A DNA stretch of 64,000 nucleotides from Verrucomicrobiia bacterium (GTDB lineage: Bacteria; Verrucomicrobiota; Verrucomicrobiia; Limisphaerales; UBA11358). The notes beneath the pieces are model-generated. The model was not told the origin of the DNA. It made no database searches and was given only the letters and a program-made list of their open reading frames with translations. How positions within the stretch are numbered: the first letter of the stretch is position 1; each line of letters starts with the position of its first letter. The stretch lies in contig JARLJW010000073.1 in NCBI GenBank assembly GCA_031290985.1, forward strand, positions 1 through 64,000, read 5' to 3'. Below are positions 8,533-19,600 of this stretch, piece after piece. The position numbers and the translations under genes are program-made.

Positions 8533-10080
8533 ATGAGCCTTGAAACAAACCGCCGGAAATTTCTTACCCTGCTTTCCTCGACTCTGTTCTGGTTCGTGAC
8601 GCCGGCGATGGCGCAACAAAACCCAAACCCGAACCAGCCCCGACCACGCGGCCCGGGTGGCGGCCGGCGGCGTAGCGCCGATGATTATGTGCTCCCCAAA
8701 GAACTGTCGGCCTTCAACTGGCTCTCGCTCGTCCTCGGACGGGTCAGCGACCGGTCAGTGACGGTCAGTTCGCTCGCCCTGGAGACCATCGAGGGATTTT
8801 TTGAACATGGAACCGTGCCCGGCCATTATACCGAAAAAACCGCGCTGTTGACGCTCGTGGCAGGCAAACCGGTTGAAACGATTTTCAACCAACTGCAGCC
8901 GAACACCGAGTACTTTTACCGGCTGAATTACCGCAAACCGGGGGAGGTCAATTTCCAAACGCGATCGGAATGCCGCTTCCACACTCAGCGCGCCCTCAGC
9001 AGCACTTTCACATTCGCGATCCAGGGCGACTCGCATCCGGAGCGCCCGCAGATGAGCGACCCGGATCTGTATGCCCGCACCTTGCTCAACGCGGCGGCGG
9101 ACCGGCCCGATTTTTACATCTGTATGGGCGATGATTTCAGCGTGGCCCCGGTCCACGAAGTGAATTTTGAATCAGTTGCCCAACGCTACACGTTGCAACG
9201 TCCTTTTCTCGGGCTCGTGGCGCAGTCCGCGCCGGTTTTTTTGCTGAATGGAAATCATGAGCAGGCGTCACTGTTCAACTTCAACCAGGCTGATGAGCGC
9301 CATGCGGTCGCGATCCATGCCCAAAATGCGCGCAACCAGTTTTATCCTACGCCCGCACCGGATGCCTTTTATTCCGGTGATCGCGAGCCAATGAAAGCCA
9401 TCGGCCTGCCGAGGGATTATTGTGCCTGGACGTGGGGCGACGCGCTGTGTGTGATCCTGGACAACTACTGGCATTCGCCGGCACAGGTGGACAGCGGCTT
9501 TCATGAGGAAGAAGCCGGCGGCAATCGCGGACGGGGCAAGGATCGCGACTGGTGGTCGCTCACTTTGGGCGATGCCCAGTATCAATGGTTCAAACGCACC
9601 CTCGAACAGAGCAAAGCGAAGTATAAATTCGTCTTCGCGCATCACGTCATGGGTTCGGGCCGGGGCGGCGTGGATCAATGCGACCTGTACGAGTGGGGTG
9701 GGCGCAACCGGCGGGATGCTTGGGAATTTGCCCAACGCCGGCCCGGCTGGGAGCTGCCGGTGCATCAGCTCATGGTGAAACATGGCGTCACGATTTTTTT
9801 CCAAGGACATGACCATCTTTTTTGCCGTCAGGAACGCGATGGCATCATTTATCAAGCAGTGCCGATGCCGGCCGATCAAGGGTATTTCGCCTACAACGCC
9901 GACCGGTATCAATCCGGCGTCAAGCTGCCAAACTCCGGGCATCTGCGCGTAACTGTCGCTCCCGAAGGGGTGAAGGTCGATTATGTACGCAGCTATCTGC
10001 CGAAAGACGAGACCGCACAGAATAAAACCGGCGACATCGCACACAGTTATACGGTCAAGGCAAAGGGGCTGCATGCGTAA
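8533..10080 (+). CDS. Metallophosphoesterase (purple acid phosphatase/PhoD-like) with Tat-like signal
   Basis: NRRKFLTLL Tat-type motif; metal-ligand motifs GDSH, GDD, GNHE, AHH, GHDH all present. Confidence 0.85.
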   Translation: MSLETNRRKFLTLLSSTLFWFVTPAMAQQNPNPNQPRPRGPGGGRRRSADDYVLPKELSAFNWLSLVLGRVSDRSVTVSSLALETIEGFFEHGTVPGHYTEKTALLTLVAGKPVETIFNQLQPNTEYFYRLNYRKPGEVNFQTRSECRFHTQRALSSTFTFAIQGDSHPERPQMSDPDLYARTLLNAAADRPDFYICMGDDFSVAPVHEVNFESVAQRYTLQRPFLGLVAQSAPVFLLNGNHEQASLFNFNQADERHAVAIHAQNARNQFYPTPAPDAFYSGDREPMKAIGLPRDYCAWTWGDALCVILDNYWHSPAQVDSGFHEEEAGGNRGRGKDRDWWSLTLGDAQYQWFKRTLEQSKAKYKFVFAHHVMGSGRGGVDQCDLYEWGGRNRRDAWEFAQRRPGWELPVHQLMVKHGVTIFFQGHDHLFCRQERDGIIYQAVPMPADQGYFAYNADRYQSGVKLPNSGHLRVTVAPEGVKVDYVRSYLPKDETAQNKTGDIAHSYTVKAKGLHA

Positions 10081-11500
10081 CGCCGCTTTGGCTGCCCTGG
10101 CACTGCTCGGAATGCTTTCACTGTCTGCCCCCGGTGCTCCCGGCGATGACAGGAAGTCAAACGCCAGCCGGGGCAACCGTGCACCGACGGGCACCAATGT
10201 GTTCAACGTCGCCGTTCCCACACACCCGTATGATTTGATCCTCGCCCGCCCGGAAAAAGACTCCATCACGCTGAGCGCGCTGGCGTATCAGGGCATGGAA
10301 GGTTTTGTGGCTTACGGAACGGGTGCCGGCGCATGCACCAATCGTACGCCGATCCGGCAATTCAAGGCCGGGATACCCGTTGAATTTTTAATGGGCACGT
10401 TGCAGGCCAATACAAAATATTCCTACCAATTCTGCTTCCGAACTGCCACCGCGATGCCATTCACCATCAGCCCTGAATTTTCATTTCATACTGCGCGACC
10501 GCCCGGCGGCAGTTTCACTTTCACCATGACGGCGGATGCGCATCTGGATGAACACACGAGCGCGGCAGTCTATGCGCAGACGCTGGCAAACATCCGCACC
10601 GAACAGCCGGATTTCCACATCGACCTTGGCAACCTGTTCATGACGGACAAGCATGCGACGCGCGATGAAGCCGGCCGGCAGTATCTCGCCCAGCGGTATT
10701 ATCTCGGCCATATCGGGTCGACCACCCCGCTGTTACTTGCACTGGGTGTGCACGACGGCGAGAGCAGCCGATATGATGACGGCTCGCCTGATAGCCTGGC
10801 AGTCTGGTCGAATACGATCCGGAAAAAATATTTCCCCAATCCCGTGCCCGATGGTTTTTACACCGGGGACGGCACACCCAAGCCGCCATGTGGGCTGCTG
10901 GAAAATTATTATGCCTGGACCTGGGGCGATGCCCTGTTCGTGGTGCTGGATCCCTACCGTTATTCCCTGCGGCAACGCAGCGGCGGTGACGGCTGGCTGT
11001 GGTCGCTCGGTCTGGAGCAATACCAATGGCTGGCGCAAACGTTGGCCGCCAGCCAGGCCAAATATAAATTCATCTTCATCCACAACCTGCTGACCGGCGA
11101 TCCCGCCTCCCGCGGCGGCGTGGAGATCGCGCCGTTCAACGAATGGGGTGGTAAAAATGCGGATGGCAGCGATGGGTTTAAGGAGCACCGGCCCGGCTGG
11201 GAGATGCCGGTTCGCCAACTGCTGGTGCGCAGCCACGTCACGGCGGTGTTCCGGGCGCATGACAACTTTTATGCACGGCAGGAACTGAATGGCATCCTTT
11301 ATCTGATGGTTCCCCAACCGAGCTTCGCCGGCAACGACCGCATCCGCGACCTGCAAAACTACGGTTATAAACAAGGCGTTTTTCTGGGCAACTCCGGGCA
11401 TGTGCGCGTGACCGTCTCGCCGAAAAATGTAACGGTCGACTATGTGAAGTCTTCATCCGTTGAGCAGATCGCGGACCATCATGTCATTTTAAGGAGATAG
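10073..11500 (+). CDS. Metallophosphoesterase paralogue with degenerate active site
   Basis: Strong full-length similarity to the preceding protein (WTWGDAL, RPGWE(L/M)PV, NSGH(L/V)RVTV); ligand motifs replaced by ADAH, GNL, GVHD, AHDN. ATG overlaps the upstream stop by 8 nt. Confidence 0.8.
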   Translation: MRNAALAALALLGMLSLSAPGAPGDDRKSNASRGNRAPTGTNVFNVAVPTHPYDLILARPEKDSITLSALAYQGMEGFVAYGTGAGACTNRTPIRQFKAGIPVEFLMGTLQANTKYSYQFCFRTATAMPFTISPEFSFHTARPPGGSFTFTMTADAHLDEHTSAAVYAQTLANIRTEQPDFHIDLGNLFMTDKHATRDEAGRQYLAQRYYLGHIGSTTPLLLALGVHDGESSRYDDGSPDSLAVWSNTIRKKYFPNPVPDGFYTGDGTPKPPCGLLENYYAWTWGDALFVVLDPYRYSLRQRSGGDGWLWSLGLEQYQWLAQTLAASQAKYKFIFIHNLLTGDPASRGGVEIAPFNEWGGKNADGSDGFKEHRPGWEMPVRQLLVRSHVTAVFRAHDNFYARQELNGILYLMVPQPSFAGNDRIRDLQNYGYKQGVFLGNSGHVRVTVSPKNVTVDYVKSSSVEQIADHHVILRR

Positions 11501-11577
11501 GTAGTGGCGAATTTTTAAAAAAGTATTTTTGGCTGCGCGCTTGCATCCGCTTCCGGGCAAATTAAACTCCGCGCCCG

Positions 11578-13605
11578 ATGGTGAACCTGAACTCGCTCAA
11601 TCCGCAACAACGTCTGGCCGCCGCGACGATCAACGGCCCGGTGCTGATCCTCGCGGGCGCCGGCACGGGCAAGACGCGCGTCATCACCTATCGCATCGCC
11701 CACATGGTGGACAAGGGCGTCAAGCCGGGCAACATCCTCGGCGTGACGTTCACCAACAAGGCCGCGCGGGAGATGCAGGAGCGCGTCACCAAGCTGCTGC
11801 CCAAACGGCCGCGCGCCAAATCCGACGAGGAAAAGGCCAACCGCCCGACGATCTGCACGTTCCACTCCCTGTGCGTCCGCATCCTGCGGCAGCACATCGA
11901 GAAGCTGGGTTATAAGAAAAGTTTCGTCATCTACGATGAATCGGAACAGCTCGCGGCGGTGAAAAAAATCCTTTCCGCCATCTCCGCCAAGGGCGAGAAG
12001 ACGGATCCCGGCGCGGTGCTGGGGATGTTGAGCAAGTTCAAGAACGGCGGCGAGAATTCCGCGACCTTCGGCGACCCGAGCGTCCGCGCCCTCGCGCAGC
12101 ACATCGCCAAGCGCTACGAATCCGCCCTGCACGCCTGCAACGCGGTGGATTTCGACGACCTCATCCTGCTCACGTTGCGCTTGTTCCGCGAGCATCCCGA
12201 TGCGCTCGAAGCCTGCCGTGCGAAATACAAGTACGTCATGGTGGACGAATATCAGGACACCAATGCGGCGCAGTTTGAGCTGGTGCACTCGCTCACGAAA
12301 GAGCACCGGAATTTCTGCGTGGTCGGCGATGACGACCAAAGCATTTATGGCTGGCGCGGCGCGGAGGTGGCCAACCTGCTGAACCTCGAAAAACATTTTC
12401 CCGAGGTCAAGATCGTCAAGCTGGAGCAGAATTACCGCAGCACGACGACCATCCTTCACGCGGCGAACGCCATCATCAAGAACAACGTCAACCGGCGCGG
12501 CAAATCGCTGTGGTCCGACAAGGGTCCGGGTGCAAAAATCCTGCTGAACGCCTACAACCACGACGAGGACGAGGCGCGCGAAGTCGTGTCCCAGATCGAA
12601 TTCAAGCGCATCGCCCACCGCGTTCCCTGGCAGGACTGCGCGATCCTGTTCCGCACCAACCAGCAGTCGCGCCCGGTTGAAACCGAGCTGCGCAAGGCCG
12701 GCGTGCGCTATCATTTGATCGGCGGGCAGAGCTTTTTTGACCGGCGCGAGATCAAGGATTTCATCGCCTACGTGAAGATGTTTTTGAATCCAAACGATGA
12801 CATCAGCCTGCTGCGCATCGCGAACACCCCCGCGCGCGGCCTGAGCGATGTGACCATGGAACGCCTGCTGGGCGCGAGCCACGACCGGAAATGCTCCGTC
12901 TTCGCCGCGATGAAAAATCCGATGGTGACGACGACGTTCCAGACGAACACGCGCAACAGCATCGAGGCGTTTGTGGAATTCGTGGAACGCGTGCATGGCG
13001 AGCTGTTGAACCCCGCCAGCGGCCTGATGCTGGCAACCTGGGCCGACAACTTCCTGAACGAGACCGGTTATCTGAAAGAACTCACCCGGCTGGACAAGGA
13101 CCCGGAAGTGTCGGAAGGCCGCATCCGGAACATCCGCGAAATGCTGCCGACCATGGACGGCGTCGGCAACGCCCCCATCGAACGGCTCGAAAACTTTTTG
13201 GAAAACATCACCCTCGACAGCGACCGCGAGGAAGACAAGGAGAACACGAGCGACGCCGTGACGCTCATCACCATGCATTCCTGCAAGGGACTGGAATTCC
13301 CGCATGTCTTCATCGTGGGGCTGGAGGATGGGCTGCTGCCGCACACCCGTTCAAAAGTGGAGGGCACGCTGGACGAGGAACGACGGCTGTTTTACGTGGC
13401 CGTCACGCGCGCGATGCAGACGCTGGCCATCAGCCATTGCGGCGGGCGCAAAAAATACGGACAGTTGCTCCCCTGCCATCCCTCGCCATTCTTGAAGGAG
13501 CTGCCCGAGGAACTGGTGGAACATTCCGACCCCAAATCGCGGACACCCATCGCGGCCGAATCCGGCAAAAGCCTGTTTGCCGCCCTGCGCGAATCAATTT
13601 CGTGA
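11578..13605 (+). CDS. pcrA: UvrD/PcrA-type superfamily 1 ATP-dependent DNA helicase
   Basis: LNPQQRLAAATINGPVLILAGAGTGKTRVIT, VDEYQDTNAAQFEL, GDDDQSIYGWRGA, TMHSCKGLEFPHVFIVGLEDGLLPH. Confidence 0.94.
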   Translation: MVNLNSLNPQQRLAAATINGPVLILAGAGTGKTRVITYRIAHMVDKGVKPGNILGVTFTNKAAREMQERVTKLLPKRPRAKSDEEKANRPTICTFHSLCVRILRQHIEKLGYKKSFVIYDESEQLAAVKKILSAISAKGEKTDPGAVLGMLSKFKNGGENSATFGDPSVRALAQHIAKRYESALHACNAVDFDDLILLTLRLFREHPDALEACRAKYKYVMVDEYQDTNAAQFELVHSLTKEHRNFCVVGDDDQSIYGWRGAEVANLLNLEKHFPEVKIVKLEQNYRSTTTILHAANAIIKNNVNRRGKSLWSDKGPGAKILLNAYNHDEDEAREVVSQIEFKRIAHRVPWQDCAILFRTNQQSRPVETELRKAGVRYHLIGGQSFFDRREIKDFIAYVKMFLNPNDDISLLRIANTPARGLSDVTMERLLGASHDRKCSVFAAMKNPMVTTTFQTNTRNSIEAFVEFVERVHGELLNPASGLMLATWADNFLNETGYLKELTRLDKDPEVSEGRIRNIREMLPTMDGVGNAPIERLENFLENITLDSDREEDKENTSDAVTLITMHSCKGLEFPHVFIVGLEDGLLPHTRSKVEGTLDEERRLFYVAVTRAMQTLAISHCGGRKKYGQLLPCHPSPFLKELPEELVEHSDPKSRTPIAAESGKSLFAALRESIS

Positions 13606-13641
13606 TGGATTTCGGCCCCGGATTCCCGAACACTTTTCCGC

Positions 13642-16485
13642 GTGACCGAAAATCGGATGCGATTTCCTAAAATCGTTGCGCTGACCGCTTTCATCCTCTA
13701 TGCCCTGACCTTGAGCCGGGGCATGACGTTGAACAGCATGGGGCTCGCGGCAAAGATCGCCGGCTGGGACTGGCTCCCGATGACCAACCGCCCGCTGACC
13801 TGGCTGCTGACGCTGCCGCTTCATCTGCTGCCCGCGGGCTGGATCCCCGTCGCGCTGAATCTTTTTTCCGCCGCCATGGCGGCGCTGACGCTGGGACTCC
13901 TGGCGCGGTGCGTGCAACTGTTTCCGTGGGATTGCCCGCCGGACACCCAAAAGCCCTGGGCCGCAAAACTGCCGGCGCTGCTGGCGGTGGCGGTGTGCGG
14001 GCTGGAATTTTCCTTCTGGCAGGAGGCGGTGGCCGCGACGGGCGAAATGACGGACCTGCTGCTGCTCGCGCTGGCGGTCTGGTGCCTGCTGGAATATCGC
14101 GTCGAAAAAGAAACCCGCTGGCTGGGCGCGGCGGCGCTTGTGTGGGGCCTCGGCATGGCGGAGAACTGGTTGATGCTGGCCACCCTGCCGCTGTTCGTGG
14201 CCGCCTTGATCGCATTGCGCCAGATGCGTTTTTTTAAGGTGAATTTTCTGCTGCGGATGGCGCTGTGGGGGCTGGCGGGATTTTCCCTTTACGTGCTGTT
14301 GCCGCTGGTGAACTGGCTGGCACCGCATTCGCCGTATAGTTTTGCGGAGGCGTGGTTGGCGGCCCTGCATTCCACCAGCAGCGTTTTCCACACATTGTAC
14401 TTTGGTTTCTGGATGCAACACCGGCTGCTGGTCGTGGCCGTGCTGCTGTATTTCCTGGTGCCGGCGCTGCCGTGCTTCCTGCGGCTGAAGACCCAGACCA
14501 CCATCAATCTGTCCAAGATCGACCGTTTCCAGGTCAACCTCTTTCGGACGCTGCGCGTGGCGCTGTTGCTCGCATGCCTGTGGCTGGCGTTCGACCCCGT
14601 GATTGGCCCGCGGGAAATGGTCCGGCAGCAGCTCGGCATGGCGCTGCCTCTGCTCTCGTTCGACTTGGTGAACGCTCTGGGCATCGCGTTTCTTGCGGGC
14701 AATCTTTTATTCGCGTCGCAAGTGCCGCCCCGGCGACGCTCGCGCGGCCCGCTGGAAAAATTAAGTTCATTGCTGCGGCGCCAGACAGTGACGTTGCTCG
14801 CGGGGATTTCCCTGGTGGTCATCGCGGGCCTGGCGGCGCGCAACCTGCCGGCAATCCGGTCGTTCAACCACCAGCCGCTGTCCGCCTTTGGCGGGCTGCT
14901 GGCGCGCTCGCTCCCGCCGGGCGGCGGCATCGTGCTCGGCGGAGACCTGGCGAAGCTGACCGTGCTGCAGGCGACGCTGGCCGGCGGCGCCGAGCGCCGG
15001 CGTTGGCAGGTCGCAAACCTGCGCTTGCTGCCCAATCCAAAATACCGGGCGCGGCTGGAACGCCTGGCCCCGGAAGTCTGGGCCGGCACCGCTGGCGACG
15101 GCGAATTAAAGCCGAACCAGCTCTTGCAACTGCTGGACGGGCTGGCCCGCACGAACCGGATTTTTTTCCTGCAACCGCGCCATGGGGATCCGCTGTTCGA
15201 GCGGTTCAACGCATCGCCGCTGGGCGCGGTGCATGAACTCAAGCATTACGCGGTGCGTCGCTTTGACGGCGCCGCCCTGCTGCCAAAAGACATCGCCAGC
15301 CAGGAACAATTTTGGGACGACGCCTGGCGGGCCGGGGCGGCGGATCTTGCCGAGACGGACTCGCGGCCATCCCGGGCCGAACTATTTCTGAGAAAACATT
15401 TCGCGATCCAGCCGGCCCGGCGGGATCAAAGCCTGCAGCTCGGGCACTGGTTCTCGGCGGCGTTCAACGACTGGGGCGTGGCCTTGGAGCAGGCCGGCCT
15501 CGCCGCCGGGGCACAGCGGCGGTTCGAGCAGGCGCTGAGGCTCACCACCAACAATGTGGCGGCGGAAGTGAACCTGAACTGCTGCACCAACCTGCTGGCG
15601 GGCAAAAAACTGCCCTTTGTGGGCGCCGCCCAGACCGAGGAAAAATTCCGCAACCTCCGCCAGTTGGAGCAGTTCATCAGCTTGTATGGCGAATTTGACG
15701 AGCCCGGCATCCGCTGCGTCCTCGGCAATGCCTGGCTGGAGGCGGGCTGGCCGCGCCAGGCGTGGCAGGAGTTCGCCCGCGCCGGGGCGCTGGCACCCGA
15801 CGCCATCACGCCGCAACTGGCCCAGGCACAAATTTATTCACGCTTCCGTTTCGACGCCGAGGTCTTTGAAACCGTCGGCCGGCTGCGGCCCTTGGTGACG
15901 AATTCGCCCGCCGGCCAGGCCCTGGAAGTGGAACTGGCCATGTTGGAGGCCAAATCGTGGATCTCCCAGACCAACCCGGCGCACGCCAACCGGATCCTCG
16001 AAAACCTCCTGCTCGCCCATCCCGAGTCGCCCGCGTTCACGGAAATGGTGTTCAAGGCCTATCTGGCTTTTGGCGAACTCACCAATGCCCTGGCGATCAC
16101 GGAAGCGCAATTGGCCAAGACGCCGGACAGCATCGCAGCGCTCAACAACAAGGCCGCGCTCCTGATCCAGGCCCGGCAGGCGGCGGTGGCCATCCCCGTG
16201 CTCGACCGCGCCCTGACGTTGACCAACCTCCCCTCCATCCGGCTGAACCGCGCCATCGCCTACCTGCAGGTGACGAACCTGGCCGCGGCAGAAAAGGATT
16301 ATGGCCTGTTGCTGGACGCGGCCGTGGACCAGTTCAGCGTCCATTACGGCCTCGGGCAGATCGCGCTGGGCCGGGGCGACACCAACCTGGCGGTGCAACA
16401 TTTCACGCTTTGCCTCTCTAATACGCCCAACGACGGCCCCAAACGCCGCGAAATCCGGGCTCGTCTGGAGGCGCTGGCGCATTGA
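13642..16485 (+). CDS. DUF2723-like multi-pass membrane protein with C-terminal TPR region
   Basis: Many hydrophobic helices in the N-terminal half, TPR-like repeats at the C-terminus (ALNNKAALLIQARQAAVAIPVLDRALTL). Confidence 0.7.
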   Translation: MTENRMRFPKIVALTAFILYALTLSRGMTLNSMGLAAKIAGWDWLPMTNRPLTWLLTLPLHLLPAGWIPVALNLFSAAMAALTLGLLARCVQLFPWDCPPDTQKPWAAKLPALLAVAVCGLEFSFWQEAVAATGEMTDLLLLALAVWCLLEYRVEKETRWLGAAALVWGLGMAENWLMLATLPLFVAALIALRQMRFFKVNFLLRMALWGLAGFSLYVLLPLVNWLAPHSPYSFAEAWLAALHSTSSVFHTLYFGFWMQHRLLVVAVLLYFLVPALPCFLRLKTQTTINLSKIDRFQVNLFRTLRVALLLACLWLAFDPVIGPREMVRQQLGMALPLLSFDLVNALGIAFLAGNLLFASQVPPRRRSRGPLEKLSSLLRRQTVTLLAGISLVVIAGLAARNLPAIRSFNHQPLSAFGGLLARSLPPGGGIVLGGDLAKLTVLQATLAGGAERRRWQVANLRLLPNPKYRARLERLAPEVWAGTAGDGELKPNQLLQLLDGLARTNRIFFLQPRHGDPLFERFNASPLGAVHELKHYAVRRFDGAALLPKDIASQEQFWDDAWRAGAADLAETDSRPSRAELFLRKHFAIQPARRDQSLQLGHWFSAAFNDWGVALEQAGLAAGAQRRFEQALRLTTNNVAAEVNLNCCTNLLAGKKLPFVGAAQTEEKFRNLRQLEQFISLYGEFDEPGIRCVLGNAWLEAGWPRQAWQEFARAGALAPDAITPQLAQAQIYSRFRFDAEVFETVGRLRPLVTNSPAGQALEVELAMLEAKSWISQTNPAHANRILENLLLAHPESPAFTEMVFKAYLAFGELTNALAITEAQLAKTPDSIAALNNKAALLIQARQAAVAIPVLDRALTLTNLPSIRLNRAIAYLQVTNLAAAEKDYGLLLDAAVDQFSVHYGLGQIALGRGDTNLAVQHFTLCLSNTPNDGPKRREIRARLEALAH

Positions 16486-16622
16486 CCTGTTAAAAACTTC
16501 TACAAGCCCGTGAAAAAGCGGGGGCAGCTAATGCTGGTTTGACCGCATTTTTCGAAATGATTTATTGCACAGAGGAAACATTTTTGTAAAAAATAAAGGA
16601 ACGCAGGCTTATCAGCCGTACG

Positions 16623-19600
16623 ATGACCAGCAATTCAACAAAAAATTCTAATAACCAGCAGGCGGAACCCCGGATTTCCGCGCCGCTGAAACAGGGCCTT
16701 TACGACCCGCAATTCGAGCACGACGCGTGCGGACTCGGTTTCGTCGTCAACATGAAGGGGAAGAAATCCCATTCCATGGTGAGCGACGCCCTGCAGATCC
16801 TCGTCAACCTCGACCATCGCGGCGCGACTGGCTGCGAGGCGAACACCGGCGACGGCGCGGGCATCCTCATCCAGGTGCCGCATGAATTTCTCGCGGCCCA
16901 GGCGGCGAAGCTCGGCTTCAAGCTGCCCGCCCCCGGACAATACGGCGTCGGCCAGTTGTTCCTGCCCAAGGATTCCACCCAACGCGAAGTCATCAAGGCG
17001 GAACTCGCCAAGATCATCGCCACCGAAGGCCAGACCGTCCTCGGCTGGCGCGATGTGCCCGTGGATAATTCATCGCTCGGCAAAACCGCGGTCGCCGCCG
17101 AGCCCTTCATGGCGCAGGTCTTCGTCGGCCGCAACGAGAAGATCAAGGACGACCAGGCGTTCGAAAGGAAACTCTTCGTCATCCGCAAGGTGGCGGAACG
17201 GAAGATCCGTTACGGCGGCAAGATCGCCGGCGGCGGCATCTTCTACGTGTCCAGCCTGTCGGCGCGCACGCTCATCTACAAGGGCATGTTGATGTCCGAG
17301 CAGGTCGGGAAATATTATCTGGATCTGGGCGACAAGACGATGGTCACGGCCATGGCCTTGGTGCATTCACGCTTTTCAACCAACACCTTCCCAAGCTGGG
17401 ACCGGGCGCATCCCAACCGCTGCATCGCGCACAACGGCGAAATCAACACGCTGCGCGGCAACGTCAACTGGATCAAGGCGGCCCAGGCAAATTTCAAGTC
17501 CGCCACGCTCGGCGGCGACATCAAGAAGGTCGTCCCCGTCATCAACGCGGACGGCAGCGACTCCGCCCAGTTCGACAACTGCGTGGAACTGCTCGTCATG
17601 GCCGGCCGCGAACTGCCGCACGCGATGATGATGATGATTCCCGAACCGTGGGAAAATCACGAGAGCATGGACGCCGAACGCCGCGCGTTCTACGAATTCC
17701 ATTCCTGCCTCATCGAACCGTGGGACGGCCCCGCCTCGATGGCCTTCACCGACGGCATCCGGATCGGTGCGTGCCTCGACCGCAACGGCCTGCGCCCCTC
17801 GCGCTATTATGTCACCAAGGACGACGTCGTCATCATGGCGTCGGAAGCCGGCGTGCTGCCGGTCGCCCCGGAACGCGTGGCCGTAAAAGGCCGCTTGCAG
17901 CCGGGCCGGATGTTCCTGGTGGACACCGAGCAGGGTCGTATCATCGCCGACGAGGAGCTGAAGCAGAAATACGCGGGCGCGTATCCGTACCGGCAGTGGC
18001 TGGACGAGAACCACGTTTTGCTGGAACAACTGCCCGAGCCGGCCCAGCACACCGACCCGGCGCATCGCAAAATTTTGCAGATGCAACAGGCGTTCGGCTA
18101 CACCTTTGAGGACCTGCGCTTCATCATCGGCCCGATGGCCAATGACGGCGTGCAGCCGCTCGGCTCGATGGGCACGGACACGCCGCTGGCGGTGCTCTCG
18201 GTAAAGCCGCAACTGCTCTACAATTATTTCAAGCAGTTGTTCGCGCAGGTGACCAACCCGCCGATCGACCCCATCCGCGAGGAGATCGTCACCGCCACGC
18301 ACACGATGGTCGGTTGCCGCGGCGGCCTGCTGAATCCCGGACCGGAAAGCTGCGCGCTCATTCGGCTCGAACAGCCCATCCTGACGAACGATGAGCTGGA
18401 CAAGCTGCGTTTCATCGACCGCGCCGGCTTCAAGTCCGAGACGCTGCCGATCCTGTTCAAAGCGGCGGATGGCGCAGATGGCTTGGAGACCGCGCTGGAG
18501 AAACTGTTCGCCTCCGCCGATGAAGCGATCCGCGACGGCGCCAACATCTTGATCCTGTCCGACCGCGGCGTTTCCTCCGAAATGGCGCCCATCCCCGCCC
18601 TGCTGGCGATGGCGGGCTTGAACCATCATCTCATCCGCACCGGCACGCGGGGACGCACCGGCCTCGTGCTGGAGTCCGCCGAACCGCGCGAAGTCCATCA
18701 TTTTGCCCTGCTCATCGGCTACGGCTGCAGCGCCATCAATCCGTATCTCGCCTACGAGACGATTGACGACCTCATCCACGAGGGCATGTTGCAGAAGACC
18801 GACCACAAGACGGCGATCAAGAAATACATCAAGGCCACGATCAAGGGCGTCGTCAAGACGATGGCCAAGATGGGCATCTCGACCATCCAAAGCTATCGCG
18901 GCGCGCAGATCTTTGAAGCCGTCGGCCTCAACAGCAAGGTGGTGGAAAAATATTTCACCTGGACGCCCACGCGCATCCAGGGCGTGGGCCTGGAGGTCAT
19001 CGCGGAAGAAGCGCTGTCACGTCATCGCCGGGCCTTCCCGCCGATGCCGGTCAATCCCGAGCTCGAAGCGGGCGGACAATATCAGTGGCGCGATGGCGGC
19101 GAACAGCACCTGTTCAACCCGCAGACGATCCACAAGCTGCAGACGGCCTGCCGCACCGGCAGCGAAAAGATCTATCGCGAATACGCGGACCTCATCAACG
19201 ACCGCGCGAAGTCCCTCTGCACCCTGCGCGGCTTGCTGGATTTCAAGTTCATTGAAAAACCGCTGCCCATCGAGGAAGTGGAATCGGTGGAAAGCATCGT
19301 CAAGCGCTTCAAGACCGGGGCGATGAGCTACGGCTCGATCTCCAAGGAAGCGCACGAAACGCTGGCCGTGGCCATGAACCGCCTCGGTGGGCGCAGCAAC
19401 ACCGGCGAAGGCGGCGAAGACGCGACCCGCTACGTGCTGGAAGCGAACGGCGACTCGAAGAATTCCGCCATCAAGCAGGTGGCCTCCGGACGTTTCGGCG
19501 TGACCAGCCATTATCTGGTCAATGCCAAGGAAATCCAGATCAAGATGGCGCAGGGCGCGAAGCCCGGCGAAGGCGGCGAGCTGCCCGGCAAGAAAGTTTA

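Noticed and set aside
11515-13344. 609-aa minus-strand ORF antisense to pcrA
   Set aside because: Shadow ORF from high-GC coding on the other strand; the plus frame has unambiguous helicase motifs.
17376-18890. 504-aa minus-strand ORF antisense to gltB
   Set aside because: Antisense shadow; His/Arg/Val-rich composition and no recognisable family.
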